This document shows positions 8,797 to 18,656 of a stretch of DNA of 64,000 bases, piece after piece. Below the pieces are notes generated by a model. It was not told where the DNA came from, did no database searches, and saw only the letters and a list, made by a program, of their open reading frames with translations. This stretch comes from Capnocytophaga sp. oral taxon 338 str. F0234 (lineage in GTDB: Bacteria; Bacteroidota; Bacteroidia; Flavobacteriales; Flavobacteriaceae). The DNA is taken from contig NZ_GL872413.1 of NCBI RefSeq assembly GCF_000192225.1, positions 1,659,204 to 1,723,203 on the forward strand. The letters run 5' to 3'. The position numbers were made by a program, and so were the translations under genes. How positions within the stretch are numbered: the stretch's first letter is position 1; every line of letters begins with the position of its first letter.

Positions 8797-10254
8797 TTAA
8801 CGATAATATTCAATAATACGTTCTGTAATAAAAGTAGCCTTTCCATCTGTATATTGAGTAAGTTTTGTCCAGTTATTATAATTATCCATCTTATACTGTT
8901 GTATAAGTTTAGAGGTAAGTTCTCCTTTGGTATTATAAGTAAGAGATTCTATAAGTTCACCTGTAGCATTGTAAATAAACTTTATAAGGAAAGCCAAACT
9001 ACCATTTGAATTAAGTCCTTGTTGTTCTATTTTCTGTCCCTTTTCATTATATTTATAGATATTTTTCTGTATCAATTCCCCATAAGTGTCATACTCAGAA
9101 CGTTCAGTCAAATTATTTTTACTATCAAAGGAATGTGTTGTCCTTTGAATCACTTCATTATTTTTACCATAACTTACTCTATCTATTTCATTACCCCTAT
9201 CATCATATTTGTAAGTGTATCGGAATAAGGTTTTATCTTCATTATCAATGCTTCTCACTTCTATAATCTTTCCCTCTTTATCATACACATAAATATCTTT
9301 CACCCAAAGATTTCTTAAATTATCATATTCATTTGTAGACAAGAGTTTAGGATTGGGGAGTTCTTCATAAGAGAGCCTTTTAGGAGTATTTTCAAGAGCC
9401 TCTTTGCTGGGATTTTGAGCGGCTCCTTCATTTAGTTTACTTTTCTCTGAAGATGCATTATAGACAAACACTTCTGATCGATTACCTTTATTATCATAAG
9501 AATATCTAAATTTCTTCCACAAAGCACCTTTTGCAAGTAATTCATTTTCTATAATTTTATTAATTTTCTCAGGAGTTATCAACTCTGTGAAATATTCTTC
9601 TTTAGTAATTTCCTTTCCTTTCTCATTATATTTCCACGTACATTTATAAGCTGTCTGATGATTCATTGTAATAAGCTTTTCCAAAAGATTTCCTTCCTGA
9701 TCATACTTATAAGATTCTCTACTAAGAAGTATTCCTTGTGTATCAAAGTTATCCTTTTCTATTATATGTCCTTTATTATCATAACGATATACATAACGCC
9801 ACAAGAGGACTCCTTTATCATCATAAGATGATTCCTCTGTTTTCTGACCTTTCTTATCATACCGATAAGCTACACGTCCTATGAGTCCTTCCTCTCCTTC
9901 TTCAAAGGATTTTAATAGCTTGGGTTCTGTCTTTTTAAGGAGAGTTTCTTTCTTTACATCATTACCTTCATAAACATAATTCTTCGTATACCAAAGATTT
10001 CCATTAGTATAATAGGCTATCCTCTCAGTAATATTACCCTTTCTATCATAATGGGTAAGCAGATTATCGGTTCCTTTTGCCACACTTCCTTTTCCATAGT
10101 GTCCCCCTCCTTTGTCTAAGGCTACATAAGTAGTTGTACGAATGCTCTTTACAAGTCCATTAAGAGTACTCTTATAGTCCTTTTTAGAATTTTGAGCAAT
10201 AGCTACCATTATCCCTGATAAGGAAGCTAAAATAATTTGTTTTGTTCTTAACAT
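8797..10254 (-). CDS. Secreted YD-repeat protein, copy B
   Basis: 485-aa paralogue of copy A with the same layout: signal peptide MLRTKQIILASLSGIMVAIAQ, a conserved start block (ALDKGGGHYGKG and NLLTHYDRKGN), about ten YD-type units, a variable low-complexity linker near 265-295, SYEELPNPKL, further YD units, and a shared end (KATFITERIIEYY). The two copies align from end to end; the linker and repeat-unit details differ, which points to tandem duplication followed by divergence. Its upstream region has a candidate -7 element (10429-10422) and a long leader with small inverted repeats. Function unknown. Confidence 0.75.
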   Translation of the reverse strand: MLRTKQIILASLSGIMVAIAQNSKKDYKSTLNGLVKSIRTTTYVALDKGGGHYGKGSVAKGTDNLLTHYDRKGNITERIAYYTNGNLWYTKNYVYEGNDVKKETLLKKTEPKLLKSFEEGEEGLIGRVAYRYDKKGQKTEESSYDDKGVLLWRYVYRYDNKGHIIEKDNFDTQGILLSRESYKYDQEGNLLEKLITMNHQTAYKCTWKYNEKGKEITKEEYFTELITPEKINKIIENELLAKGALWKKFRYSYDNKGNRSEVFVYNASSEKSKLNEGAAQNPSKEALENTPKRLSYEELPNPKLLSTNEYDNLRNLWVKDIYVYDKEGKIIEVRSIDNEDKTLFRYTYKYDDRGNEIDRVSYGKNNEVIQRTTHSFDSKNNLTERSEYDTYGELIQKNIYKYNEKGQKIEQQGLNSNGSLAFLIKFIYNATGELIESLTYNTKGELTSKLIQQYKMDNYNNWTKLTQYTDGKATFITERIIEYYR

Positions 10255-10800
10255 CTTAAAATATAAAAATAGTTCTTTTCAATATCTTATGTGCTTTTAA
10301 TGCACTTCAAAATCAAACCATTTTTCATATTTACTTTTGTGGTTTTTAATAACTTTCAGGTTAGAAAATGGAATATAAATAATTAAATTTTTTAAATCCA
10401 TTTTAATTTATTTTGACTCTACAAAATTACAAATTATCTTTAAATTTTACAATACTTTTAAAAAACATAAAAGTCCTTTATTAAGTATTATTTTTCAAAT
10501 CACTTTATAAAAGCTTACATATGAATAAAATATATCTTAATTCAAATGTGAAATTTAACTTTTGATAACAAAGTAAGCGGAATTATATAAACCAATTGTT
10601 AATTTAGACATAAGCAATTAATATAGAATATATTTATATAATTATTTTTATTGATAGATAAATTTAATAATTTTAATATTATTTCTATTTATTATTAATT
10701 TCTTTCTTAAGTAATTCTTTCAAAACAAAAATTCTTCACAAAAAACAATAGTTTTCAAATATAATGCTTATTTTTGCAACCTTAAATAGCTCTTATAATA
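10255..10800. other. AT-rich intergenic region between YD-repeat copy B and mrdA
   Basis: About 546 nt of very AT-rich DNA separating divergent genes. I see no coding frame or RNA gene. On the minus strand TAATTTTG at 10429-10422 may be the copy B promoter, with a leader of about 165 nt that includes AAAATGGA/TCCATTTT and GTGC/GCAC inverted repeats. On the plus strand TATTTTTG at 10769-10776 serves mrdA. The middle (about 10450-10740) shows nothing specific. Confidence 0.6.
10769..10776 (+). promoter_or_regulatory. -7 element of the mrdA-rodA operon
   Basis: TATTTTTG matches TAnnTTTG and ends 24 nt before the mrdA ATG. Confidence 0.6.
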
Positions 10801-12666
10801 ATGAAAAAAATATTCCTTCCTTTAGTTATCTGTGTAGGAACATTATTTTTGTTGGCAAGACTTTTTTATTTACAAATCATTGTTAAAGAAAAAACTAAAG
10901 ACAACATTGCCAGTGATGTTGCTATACAAGTAGAATATGATTATCCTCAAAGAGGATATATATACGATAGAAATGAGAAATTATTAGTTACTAACCAGTC
11001 TGCTTATGATATTATGGTTGTTCCTCATGAAGTGAAGGCTTTAGACACTTTAGAGTTTTGTAATCTGGTAGGTATTAATATAGAACAATTCAGAGAAAAT
11101 TTAAAAAAAGCTAAACAGTATTCTTATCGTAAACCTTCTGTTTTTGTGAGCCAATTATCCAAAGAAGAATACGCTCCATTACAGGAAAAATTACGCAAGT
11201 TTAATGGTTTTTTCGTACAAAAACGTTCTCTTAGGCATTATGAGACCTTTTGTGCGGCAAATGTATTAGGGTATATTAGTGAAGTAAATGACTGGGAACT
11301 AAAAAATAATCCTTATTATCTTGCGGGAGAAATTATCGGAAGGCAAGGAGTTGAAAAACAATATGAGGACTTTTTACGCGGCAAGAAGGGAGTTCGCTAT
11401 CTGCAAAAAGATAAATTCAACAGAGTAATAGGATCCTATAAAAATGGTATATATGATACCCTTCCTGTTGCAGGACAATCCTTAGAACTTACCATTGATG
11501 AGAGCTTACAAGCCTATGGAGAAATGCTTATGCAATGTAAGCGTGGCAGTATTGTTGCCATTGAACCGGAAACGGGTGAAATATTAGCTTTAGTTTCTGC
11601 TCCTTCTTATGATCCTAATCTTCTTGTAGGGCGTAAACGTTCGGAAAACTATACTCTACTGTATAATGATTCCATAGCAAAACCTCTTTTTGACCGTGCT
11701 TTATTGGCAGAATATCCTCCAGGATCCACTTTCAAACCTTTCACAGCTCTTTTAGGATTACAGGAAGGAGTCATGACTCCACAAACTTTAGTAGCCTGTA
11801 ATGGAGGTTATCATTATGGGTCACGAGTGATGAGATGTCACCATCATCCTTCTCCCTTGGATATGACCCATGCCATAGCCAATTCCTGCAATGCTTATTT
11901 CGCATACGAATACCGAAGAATTATTGAGAAATACAAGACTCCTTCAGAAGGGATTACTGCTTGGGATAATGATCTGAAAAGCTTTGGTTTTGGAGAATTC
12001 TTAGGAAGTGATTTCCCAATTGGTCGCAAGGGATACCTTCCTGATGCTGCTTTCTATAATCGTCAATATGGAGAGAACCGATGGGCAGCTACCTATAACA
12101 TCTCCAATGGTATAGGACAAGGAGAAGTGTTAGTTACTCCTTTACAGCTTGCCAATGCGCTGGCAGCCATTGCTAATAAAGGTTATTTTTATACTCCTCA
12201 TGTGGTAAAAAAGATAGATGGGAAAGTAACCCCTTTCACTCAATATACAGAGAAGAAACATACTCGAATTGACCCTAAATATTTTGATCCCATTATACAA
12301 GGAATGAATTTAGCCTATACGGGAGGAACTGCGCGAGGTACCAAAATAGATAGTATTAATGTAGCCGCTAAAACAGGTACCGCTGAGAATTATATACGTA
12401 TTAATGGGAAACGTATGCAGCTGACTGACCACTCCATATTCATGGCGATGGCTCCTGTAGAAGCTCCTAAAATTGCTATTGTAGTCGTTGTAGAGAATGG
12501 ATACTTTGGTGCTCGTATTGCCGGTCCTATTGCTTCATTAATGATAGAAAAATACTTAACGAAAAATGTAAAAAGGAAAGAACTTGAAAAACAAATGCTT
12601 GAAAAGAGTTTAGAAGAGGAATATGCAAAACCTTATTCAGGACTTCCCTTTTCTATTAATAAATAA
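10801..12666 (+). CDS. mrdA: Penicillin-binding protein 2, transpeptidase
   Basis: Class B penicillin-binding protein that cross-links peptidoglycan during cell elongation. The 621-aa protein has one N-terminal membrane anchor (residues 5-25), a dimerisation domain beginning PQRGYIYDRNEKLL, and the transpeptidase motifs S309-T-F-K312 (PPGSTFKPF), S362-C-N364 and K524-T-G526 (AAKTGTAEN). All catalytic motifs are intact. The rodA start lies 9 nt after its stop, the usual pairing of an elongation transpeptidase with its SEDS glycosyltransferase. Length fits the family. Confidence 0.96.
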   Translation: MKKIFLPLVICVGTLFLLARLFYLQIIVKEKTKDNIASDVAIQVEYDYPQRGYIYDRNEKLLVTNQSAYDIMVVPHEVKALDTLEFCNLVGINIEQFRENLKKAKQYSYRKPSVFVSQLSKEEYAPLQEKLRKFNGFFVQKRSLRHYETFCAANVLGYISEVNDWELKNNPYYLAGEIIGRQGVEKQYEDFLRGKKGVRYLQKDKFNRVIGSYKNGIYDTLPVAGQSLELTIDESLQAYGEMLMQCKRGSIVAIEPETGEILALVSAPSYDPNLLVGRKRSENYTLLYNDSIAKPLFDRALLAEYPPGSTFKPFTALLGLQEGVMTPQTLVACNGGYHYGSRVMRCHHHPSPLDMTHAIANSCNAYFAYEYRRIIEKYKTPSEGITAWDNDLKSFGFGEFLGSDFPIGRKGYLPDAAFYNRQYGENRWAATYNISNGIGQGEVLVTPLQLANALAAIANKGYFYTPHVVKKIDGKVTPFTQYTEKKHTRIDPKYFDPIIQGMNLAYTGGTARGTKIDSINVAAKTGTAENYIRINGKRMQLTDHSIFMAMAPVEAPKIAIVVVVENGYFGARIAGPIASLMIEKYLTKNVKRKELEKQMLEKSLEEEYAKPYSGLPFSINK

Positions 12667-12675
12667 GAATATGCT

Positions 12676-13941
12676 ATGCTAAAATATCTTGATTGGATAA
12701 GTGTCCTATTATATCTTGCTTTAGTGAGTATCGGTTGGGTATGTATCTATGCTACTGGATACAATGAAACTTCAGCAAATCTGTTAGATTTCTCCCAGCA
12801 CGCTTCCAAGCAATTATTCTTTGTTTGTACTAGTGTGATTCTTATTCTCTTCATTTTAGCAATAGAACCTCGTTTTTATGAGAATTCAGCAGAGATTTTC
12901 TATATTATTGCTATGCTTCTTTTAGCTGGAGTTCTCATTTTCGGAAAAACAATTAATGGAGCTAAAGCTTGGTATTCATTAGGTCCTATTACCATACAAC
13001 CTGCAGAGTTTGCTAAAACCGCTACTGCCCTTCTTTTTGCCAAACACCTAAGTTATTTACAAACAAATATTAGGTATTTCAAAGACCTACTAAATGTTTT
13101 ACTAATTATCTTAGTTCCTTGTGTTCTAATTATTCTTCAACCTGATCCTGGGAGTACCCTTGTATATGGTTCTTTCATCTTCGCCCTCAATCGTGAAGGG
13201 ATGAGTTCTTCTTTTGTATTCATCATGTTGCTGTTTTTAGCTGTTTTCTTAACAACTTTAAAATTTGGAGTAGGCAATACCATTACTTTTTTTACCTTTC
13301 TAACCTCTCTCTATGGTTATTGGGTCAAAAAGCGCAAGGGGCATTTTCCATATAAGAATATGACTCTTTTAGTTATTTTATGTATTCTTACTTCCTTTTC
13401 AGCAAATTTCATATTCTATAACGTATTCAAACAACATCATAGAGACAGATTCAGCCTTTGGCTTCGTTTGGAGAATGAGATTACAGATAGCGAGACACTT
13501 AGGCAAACTGTAGCTTATAATACCTTACAAGCAGAGTCAGCTATTTCTTCAGGAGGACTTTCAGGGAAGGGATTTCTTGAAGGAACTCTTACCAAAGGCA
13601 ACTTTGTTCCAGAACAACATACTGATTATATTTTCACTACCTTAGGAGAAGAATGGGGACTCTATGGGACTTTTACAGTAACCTTACTCTTTGCCTTCCT
13701 CTGTCTTAGAATATGGTACTTAGCTGAAAACCAAAAGAGCAAATTTTATCGCATTTATGGTTATTGTGTTGCTTCCATATTCTTCTTACACTTTTTCGTA
13801 AATATAGGAATGGTCATAGGTATAATGCCTACCATCGGAATTCCGCTTCCTTTCTTCAGTTACGGAGGTTCAGGTTTATGGGGATTTACCATGTTATTAT
13901 TTATCTTCTTGAGATTGAATATGGACAAAGAAAGGCATTAA
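12676..13941 (+). CDS. rodA: RodA, SEDS peptidoglycan glycosyltransferase
   Basis: 421-aa polytopic membrane protein that polymerises lipid II with PBP2 during elongation. Diagnostic stretches are NGAKAWYSLGPITIQPAEFA, LQPDPGSTLVYG, SGGLSGKGFLEGTLTKGNF with VPEQHTDYIFTTLGEEWG, and GIMPTIGIPLPFFSYGGSG near the C-terminus. The acidic residue in FTTLGEEWG typical of SEDS enzymes is present. Second gene of the mrdA-rodA operon, start 9 nt after mrdA. The loop around residues 215-265 is longer than in short RodA proteins. Confidence 0.95.
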   Translation: MLKYLDWISVLLYLALVSIGWVCIYATGYNETSANLLDFSQHASKQLFFVCTSVILILFILAIEPRFYENSAEIFYIIAMLLLAGVLIFGKTINGAKAWYSLGPITIQPAEFAKTATALLFAKHLSYLQTNIRYFKDLLNVLLIILVPCVLIILQPDPGSTLVYGSFIFALNREGMSSSFVFIMLLFLAVFLTTLKFGVGNTITFFTFLTSLYGYWVKKRKGHFPYKNMTLLVILCILTSFSANFIFYNVFKQHHRDRFSLWLRLENEITDSETLRQTVAYNTLQAESAISSGGLSGKGFLEGTLTKGNFVPEQHTDYIFTTLGEEWGLYGTFTVTLLFAFLCLRIWYLAENQKSKFYRIYGYCVASIFFLHFFVNIGMVIGIMPTIGIPLPFFSYGGSGLWGFTMLLFIFLRLNMDKERH

Positions 13942-13980
13942 TTTTTTCAATTTTTTCTTAGATATTTTAGAAAAAAAACG

Positions 13981-13988
13981 TAAGTTTG
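13981..13988 (+). promoter_or_regulatory. -7 element of the first prolyl-oligopeptidase gene
   Basis: TAAGTTTG, about 115 nt before the ATG at 14104. The corresponding element of the second copy is TAAATTTG at 16419-16426. Confidence 0.5.
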
Positions 13989-14103
13989 TTGCATTCTTTT
14001 GAGAAAGTTTTCTTTGTTAGATTCATATTACCTTATCATAGGAAAATGAATTTGGAGAGAATTTTACCCAAATGTGCTTACAAAATATTTAATTATTATA
14101 TCT

Positions 14104-16257
14104 ATGAGACGTTTTTTTATTCCGTTGGGTTGCCTGCTTGTCCTTTCGGCTTGCAATAACAATACCAAGAAAGAAGAAGAAACTCAAGAAGCCTGGGAGA
14201 AGTTCACTTATCCTGAGACCAAGAAAGAGAATGTTGAAGACACTTATTTTGGTGAAAAGATAATAGATCCCTATCGCTGGCTTGAGGATGATCAAAGCCC
14301 TGAAACAGAAGCTTGGGTAAAAGCACAGAATGCTGTAACCTTTGGCTATCTTCATTCCATTCCATTTCGTGACAAAATAAAGGCACAAGCGGAAAAAATG
14401 TGGAATCATGAAGAACTCACTGCTCCTTTTGATATAGGAGATTATACCTATTATTACAAAAATAATGGTTTGCAAAACCAGAATGTACTCTACCGCAAGG
14501 ACAAAGAAGGAAAAGAAGAAGTATTCCTTGACCCCAATACCTTCGCCGCTGATGGTACCACCTCCCTTGCCGAGGTAAATTTTTCCAAAGATGGTTCCTT
14601 AGTATGCTACCTTATTTCAGAAGGAGGTAGTGATTGGCGCAAAGCTATTGTACTTAACACTAAAACCAAAGAACAAATAGGAGATACTATTGTAAACATT
14701 AAATATTCAGGAGGATACTGGCACAAAAACGATGGTTTCTATTACTGTAGTTATGATAAGCCCAAGGGAAGTGAACTTTCCGAAAAAACTGATCAGAATA
14801 AGCTTTATTATCACAAATTAGGTACTGCTCAGAGCCAAGATAAACTTATTTTCGGAGGTACTCCTGAAGAAAAAAATCGTTTTGTAGGGGGATACGTATC
14901 CAATGATGAGAATTACTTAGTTATTCGCGGAGAAGAAACTACCTCTGGAGGAAAATTATGGATCAAAGACCTTAGAAAAACCAATAGTCCCCTGATAAAT
15001 ATTCTTAATGACTATTCATCTGATACTTTTATCCTTTCCATCAAAGGAGATAAAATATACCTACAAACCAACTTAAATGCTCCTAATGGAAAAGTAGTCG
15101 TAACTGATGTTAAGCATCCTACTCCTGAGAATTGGAGGGATGTTATTCCTGAAACAGATAATGTACTTACTCCAGTAGTTGCTGGAAGATATATCTTGGC
15201 TCACTATATGAAAGATGCCATTTCTCAAGTAAAACAATATGACTTCGAAGGCAAACTCATCAGAGAAATCGAACTTCCTTCCATTGGTACTGCTGCCATA
15301 GATTCCGCCGATGAAGAAGATAAGGACACCTATTTTACCTTTGAGAACTACTATACTCCTCTGAGCATCTACAAACTACATTTAGAAAGTGGAGAAACAG
15401 AACTTTATTGGACTCCAAAGATGGATTTCAATCCTAATGATTTTGAATCTAAGCAAGTATTTTACACTTCTAAGGACGGTACCAAAGTACCTATGATTAT
15501 TACCTATAAAAAAGGAACTCCTTTAGATGGTACGGCTCCTACTACCCTTTATGGATATGGCGGATTTAACATTAGCTATACGCCTTGGTTTGCTGTTACT
15601 TATGCGGTATGGATGAATAATGGAGGTATCTTTGCTGTGGCTAATATTCGTGGAGGTGGAGAATATGGTACCAAATGGCATGATGATGGTACTAAGTTCA
15701 AAAAGCAAAATGTATTCGATGACTTTATTGCTGCCTGCCAGTACCTAATAGATAACAAATATACTTCTAAAGAAAAACTTGCTATCAAAGGAGGCTCTAA
15801 CGGGGGCTTACTCATTGGAGCGGTGATGACCCAGCGCCCTGATCTTATGCGTGTTGCCCTTCCTTATGTAGGGGTAATGGATATGCTTCGTTATCACAAA
15901 TTCACCTCAGGGGCAGGTTGGGCTTATGATTATGGTACCTCTGATGACAGTAAAGAGATGTTCCAGTACCTAAAAGGTTACTCTCCTGTTCATAATGTAA
16001 AAGAAGGTACTTGCTATCCTGCAACCCTTATTTTCACAGGAGACCATGATGACCGTGTAGTACCCGCTCATAGCTTCAAATTTGCAGCTCAACTTCAAAG
16101 TAAACAATCATGCAAAAATCCTGTGTTCATCCGTATAGAGACAAATGCAGGACATGGAGCCGGAACTCCTGTAAGCAAGATTATTGACCAGATGGCAGAT
16201 TGGCAATCCTTTGCTCTTTGGAACATGGGTTATAAAGATCTCCCCAATAGCAAATAA
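14104..16257 (+). CDS. Prolyl oligopeptidase family serine peptidase, lipoprotein (copy 1)
   Basis: 717-aa S9A peptidase that should cleave short peptides after proline. The lipoprotein signal MRRFFIPLGCLLVLSAC ends at the lipid-modified Cys and is followed by NNNTKKEEE. The propeller domain starts with DPYRWLEDDQSPETEAWVKA, and the catalytic domain carries Ser565 in GGSNGG, Asp in DHDDRV (647-652) and His684 in NAGHGAG. ATG 14104 is chosen over the frame-opening ATG at 14074 because it gives a proper lipobox and matches the start of copy 2. The Lys-Lys-Glu-Glu-Glu just after the Cys resembles the surface-export signal described for Capnocytophaga lipoproteins; that is an inference. Directly followed by a paralogue. 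Confidence 0.92.
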   Translation: MRRFFIPLGCLLVLSACNNNTKKEEETQEAWEKFTYPETKKENVEDTYFGEKIIDPYRWLEDDQSPETEAWVKAQNAVTFGYLHSIPFRDKIKAQAEKMWNHEELTAPFDIGDYTYYYKNNGLQNQNVLYRKDKEGKEEVFLDPNTFAADGTTSLAEVNFSKDGSLVCYLISEGGSDWRKAIVLNTKTKEQIGDTIVNIKYSGGYWHKNDGFYYCSYDKPKGSELSEKTDQNKLYYHKLGTAQSQDKLIFGGTPEEKNRFVGGYVSNDENYLVIRGEETTSGGKLWIKDLRKTNSPLINILNDYSSDTFILSIKGDKIYLQTNLNAPNGKVVVTDVKHPTPENWRDVIPETDNVLTPVVAGRYILAHYMKDAISQVKQYDFEGKLIREIELPSIGTAAIDSADEEDKDTYFTFENYYTPLSIYKLHLESGETELYWTPKMDFNPNDFESKQVFYTSKDGTKVPMIITYKKGTPLDGTAPTTLYGYGGFNISYTPWFAVTYAVWMNNGGIFAVANIRGGGEYGTKWHDDGTKFKKQNVFDDFIAACQYLIDNKYTSKEKLAIKGGSNGGLLIGAVMTQRPDLMRVALPYVGVMDMLRYHKFTSGAGWAYDYGTSDDSKEMFQYLKGYSPVHNVKEGTCYPATLIFTGDHDDRVVPAHSFKFAAQLQSKQSCKNPVFIRIETNAGHGAGTPVSKIIDQMADWQSFALWNMGYKDLPNSK

Positions 16258-16263
16258 ACAAGA

Positions 16264-16306
16264 GGTAAAAGGTAGAAGGGAATAAATATACTACTTTTTA
16301 CCTTTT
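16264..16306 (+). terminator. Possible terminator between the two peptidase genes
   Basis: GGTAAAAGGTAG pairs with CTACTTTTTACC (one G-T pair) across a 15-nt loop, then TTTT. The large loop makes it moderate. Confidence 0.5.
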
Positions 16307-16418
16307 ACTCTATACTTTTTTCATATTAGATTACATTTCTAATATAATGATATGCAATATATTTTCCTATTTTATCAATATTACTAATTTTTATTAAGTG
16401 TCTTTCAAAAAATATTCG

Positions 16419-16426
16419 TAAATTTG
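16419..16426 (+). promoter_or_regulatory. -7 element of the second prolyl-oligopeptidase gene
   Basis: TAAATTTG, 53 nt before the ATG at 16480. It suggests each copy has its own promoter. Confidence 0.5.
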
Positions 16427-16479
16427 TAGCAGTTAAACAAAATTTTGAAAGCTAACAGAACATTTAATTTATTATATCT

Positions 16480-18624
16480 ATGAGACGTTTTTTTATTCCA
16501 TTGGGTTGTGTACTCGTTCTTTCCGCTTGTCACAACAATACCAAACCTACTGAAACGGAAGAGATGAAAGAATTCAATTATCCTCCCACCAAAGAACAAG
16601 TTGTAGAAGATGATTACTTTGGCACTAAAGTAGCCGACCCTTATCGCTGGCTCGAAGATGACAAAAGTGCTGAGACGGAAGCTTGGGTGAAGGCACAGAG
16701 TCAATTCACTGCTGATTACCTCAATACAATTCCTTATCGCAAGACAATTAAAGAACAATTAGAAAAACTTTGGAATTATGAGAAGTCAGGTGCTCCTTTC
16801 GTAGAAGGAGACTATACTTACTACTATCGTAATAACGGCCTGCAAGACCAGAGTGTCCTTTATCGCAAAGATAAAAACGGCAACGAAGAGGTATTCCTCG
16901 ACCCTAACAAATTCGCTGCTGACGGAACAACTTCCTTGGCGAGTATCAACTTTTCCAAAGATGGTTCCTTAGTATGCTACCTTATCTCAGAGGCAGGTAG
17001 CGACTGGAAAAAGGCGATTGTTCTCAATGCCAAGACCAAAGAACAAATAGGCGACCCCATTGTAGATGTGAAATTTGGTGGTGGTAACTGGAAAGGAAAC
17101 GAAGGCTTCTACTATTCTTCTTATGACAAACCAAAAGGTAGTGAACTCTCTGAAAAGACCGACCAGAATAAAGTATATTACCATAAGTTGGGCACTTCTC
17201 AAAAAGAAGATGTACTCATCTTCGGAGGTACTCCTGAAGAAAAGAACCGCTATACCGATGCTTATGTAACCGATGACCAGAGATACCTTATTATCTTTGG
17301 TGCTGACGCTACTTCTGGTAATAAGCTCTTCATCAAGGACTTGAAAAATCCTAAAGCACCTTTGGTAACAATCCTTAACGACTATTCTTCCGATACTTCT
17401 GTGATTGATGTCAAGGGAGACAAACTTTACCTCTTCACTAATCTTAATGCACCTAACGGGAAAGTAGTGGTTACCGATGTAAAGACTCCAACTCCTGAAC
17501 ACTGGAGAGACCTTATCCCTGAAAATGAAAATGTATTGGACATCACCACTGCAGGCGGCTATATCCTTGCCAAATATACCGTAGCAGCCCTTACCGAAGT
17601 AAAACAATATGACTTCTCAGGTAAGTTCATTCGTGATATTAAACTCCCTTCCATAGGAGTAGCAGGTGGATTCTCTTCCAAAGATGACCAAAAAGATACT
17701 TATTTCTGGTTTACCAATACTTATACTCCTACAAGTATCTACAAACTCAATTTGGAAAGTGGGGAAACTACCCAATACTGGAAACCATCCATCGCTTTCA
17801 ATTCAGATGAGTACGAGTCTAAACAAGTATTCTATACCTCTAAGGACGGTACTAAAGTACCTATGACTATTACTTACAAGAAAACTACCAAACTTGATGG
17901 TACTGCCCCTACTCTACTTTATGGTTATGGCGGATTCAATATTATTACTTATCCCTATTTTGGTGTAAGCATCGCAGTATGGATGAATAATGGTGGAATA
18001 TATGCCACTGCTAACATCCGTGGAGGTGGTGAATATGGTAAAAAATGGCATGACGACGGTACTAAGTTCAAAAAACAAAATGTATTTGATGACTTTATTG
18101 CTGCTGCTGAATACCTTATCAAAGAGAAATACACCTCTAAAGAGAAATTGGCTATCAAAGGAGCTTCCAACGGAGGTCTATTGGTAGGAGCCGTGATGAC
18201 CCAGCGTCCCGACCTAATGCGTGTTGCTTTTCCTGATGTAGGGGTAATGGATATGCTTCGCTATCACAAGTTCACTGCAGGCGCAGGTTGGGCTTATGAC
18301 TATGGTACTTCCGATGATAGCAAAGAGATGTTTGACTATCTACTCAAATACTCTCCAGTTCACAATGTAAAAGACGGAGTATGCTATCCAGCTACTATGG
18401 TTTCCACTGCCGACCACGATGACCGTGTGGTACCTGCCCATAGCTTCAAGTTTTCCGCTGAGTTGCAGAAAAAACAAGCCTGTAAGAATGTCCCTGTTAT
18501 CATTCGTATAGAAACTAATGCAGGACATGGAGCAGGAACTCCTATAAGCAAATCTATTGAGCAACATGCTGATGAACAATCTTTTGCACTTTGGAATATG
18601 GGATATAAGGAACTACCCAAATAG
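16480..18624 (+). CDS. Prolyl oligopeptidase family serine peptidase, lipoprotein (copy 2)
   Basis: 714-aa paralogue of the preceding gene, colinear throughout. Lipoprotein signal MRRFFIPLGCVLVLSAC; propeller start DPYRWLEDDKSAETEAWVKA; catalytic Ser563 in GASNGG, DHDDRV acid region, and His683 in NAGHGAG. The active-site context differs slightly from copy 1 (Ala in place of Gly before Ser, TADHDD in place of TGDHDD). Residues after the lipid Cys (HNNTKPTETEE) lack the Lys-acid run of copy 1, so the two may be sorted to different faces of the outer membrane. Followed by a strong terminator. Confidence 0.92.
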   Translation: MRRFFIPLGCVLVLSACHNNTKPTETEEMKEFNYPPTKEQVVEDDYFGTKVADPYRWLEDDKSAETEAWVKAQSQFTADYLNTIPYRKTIKEQLEKLWNYEKSGAPFVEGDYTYYYRNNGLQDQSVLYRKDKNGNEEVFLDPNKFAADGTTSLASINFSKDGSLVCYLISEAGSDWKKAIVLNAKTKEQIGDPIVDVKFGGGNWKGNEGFYYSSYDKPKGSELSEKTDQNKVYYHKLGTSQKEDVLIFGGTPEEKNRYTDAYVTDDQRYLIIFGADATSGNKLFIKDLKNPKAPLVTILNDYSSDTSVIDVKGDKLYLFTNLNAPNGKVVVTDVKTPTPEHWRDLIPENENVLDITTAGGYILAKYTVAALTEVKQYDFSGKFIRDIKLPSIGVAGGFSSKDDQKDTYFWFTNTYTPTSIYKLNLESGETTQYWKPSIAFNSDEYESKQVFYTSKDGTKVPMTITYKKTTKLDGTAPTLLYGYGGFNIITYPYFGVSIAVWMNNGGIYATANIRGGGEYGKKWHDDGTKFKKQNVFDDFIAAAEYLIKEKYTSKEKLAIKGASNGGLLVGAVMTQRPDLMRVAFPDVGVMDMLRYHKFTAGAGWAYDYGTSDDSKEMFDYLLKYSPVHNVKDGVCYPATMVSTADHDDRVVPAHSFKFSAELQKKQACKNVPVIIRIETNAGHGAGTPISKSIEQHADEQSFALWNMGYKELPK

Positions 18625-18656
18625 TGAATAATGAATAGTAACAAGTAACAAGTGAT

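Noticed and set aside
7227-10254. RHS toxin-immunity locus
   Set aside because: The YD repeats lack the RHS core motif and any C-terminal toxin, and no small immunity-type gene follows.
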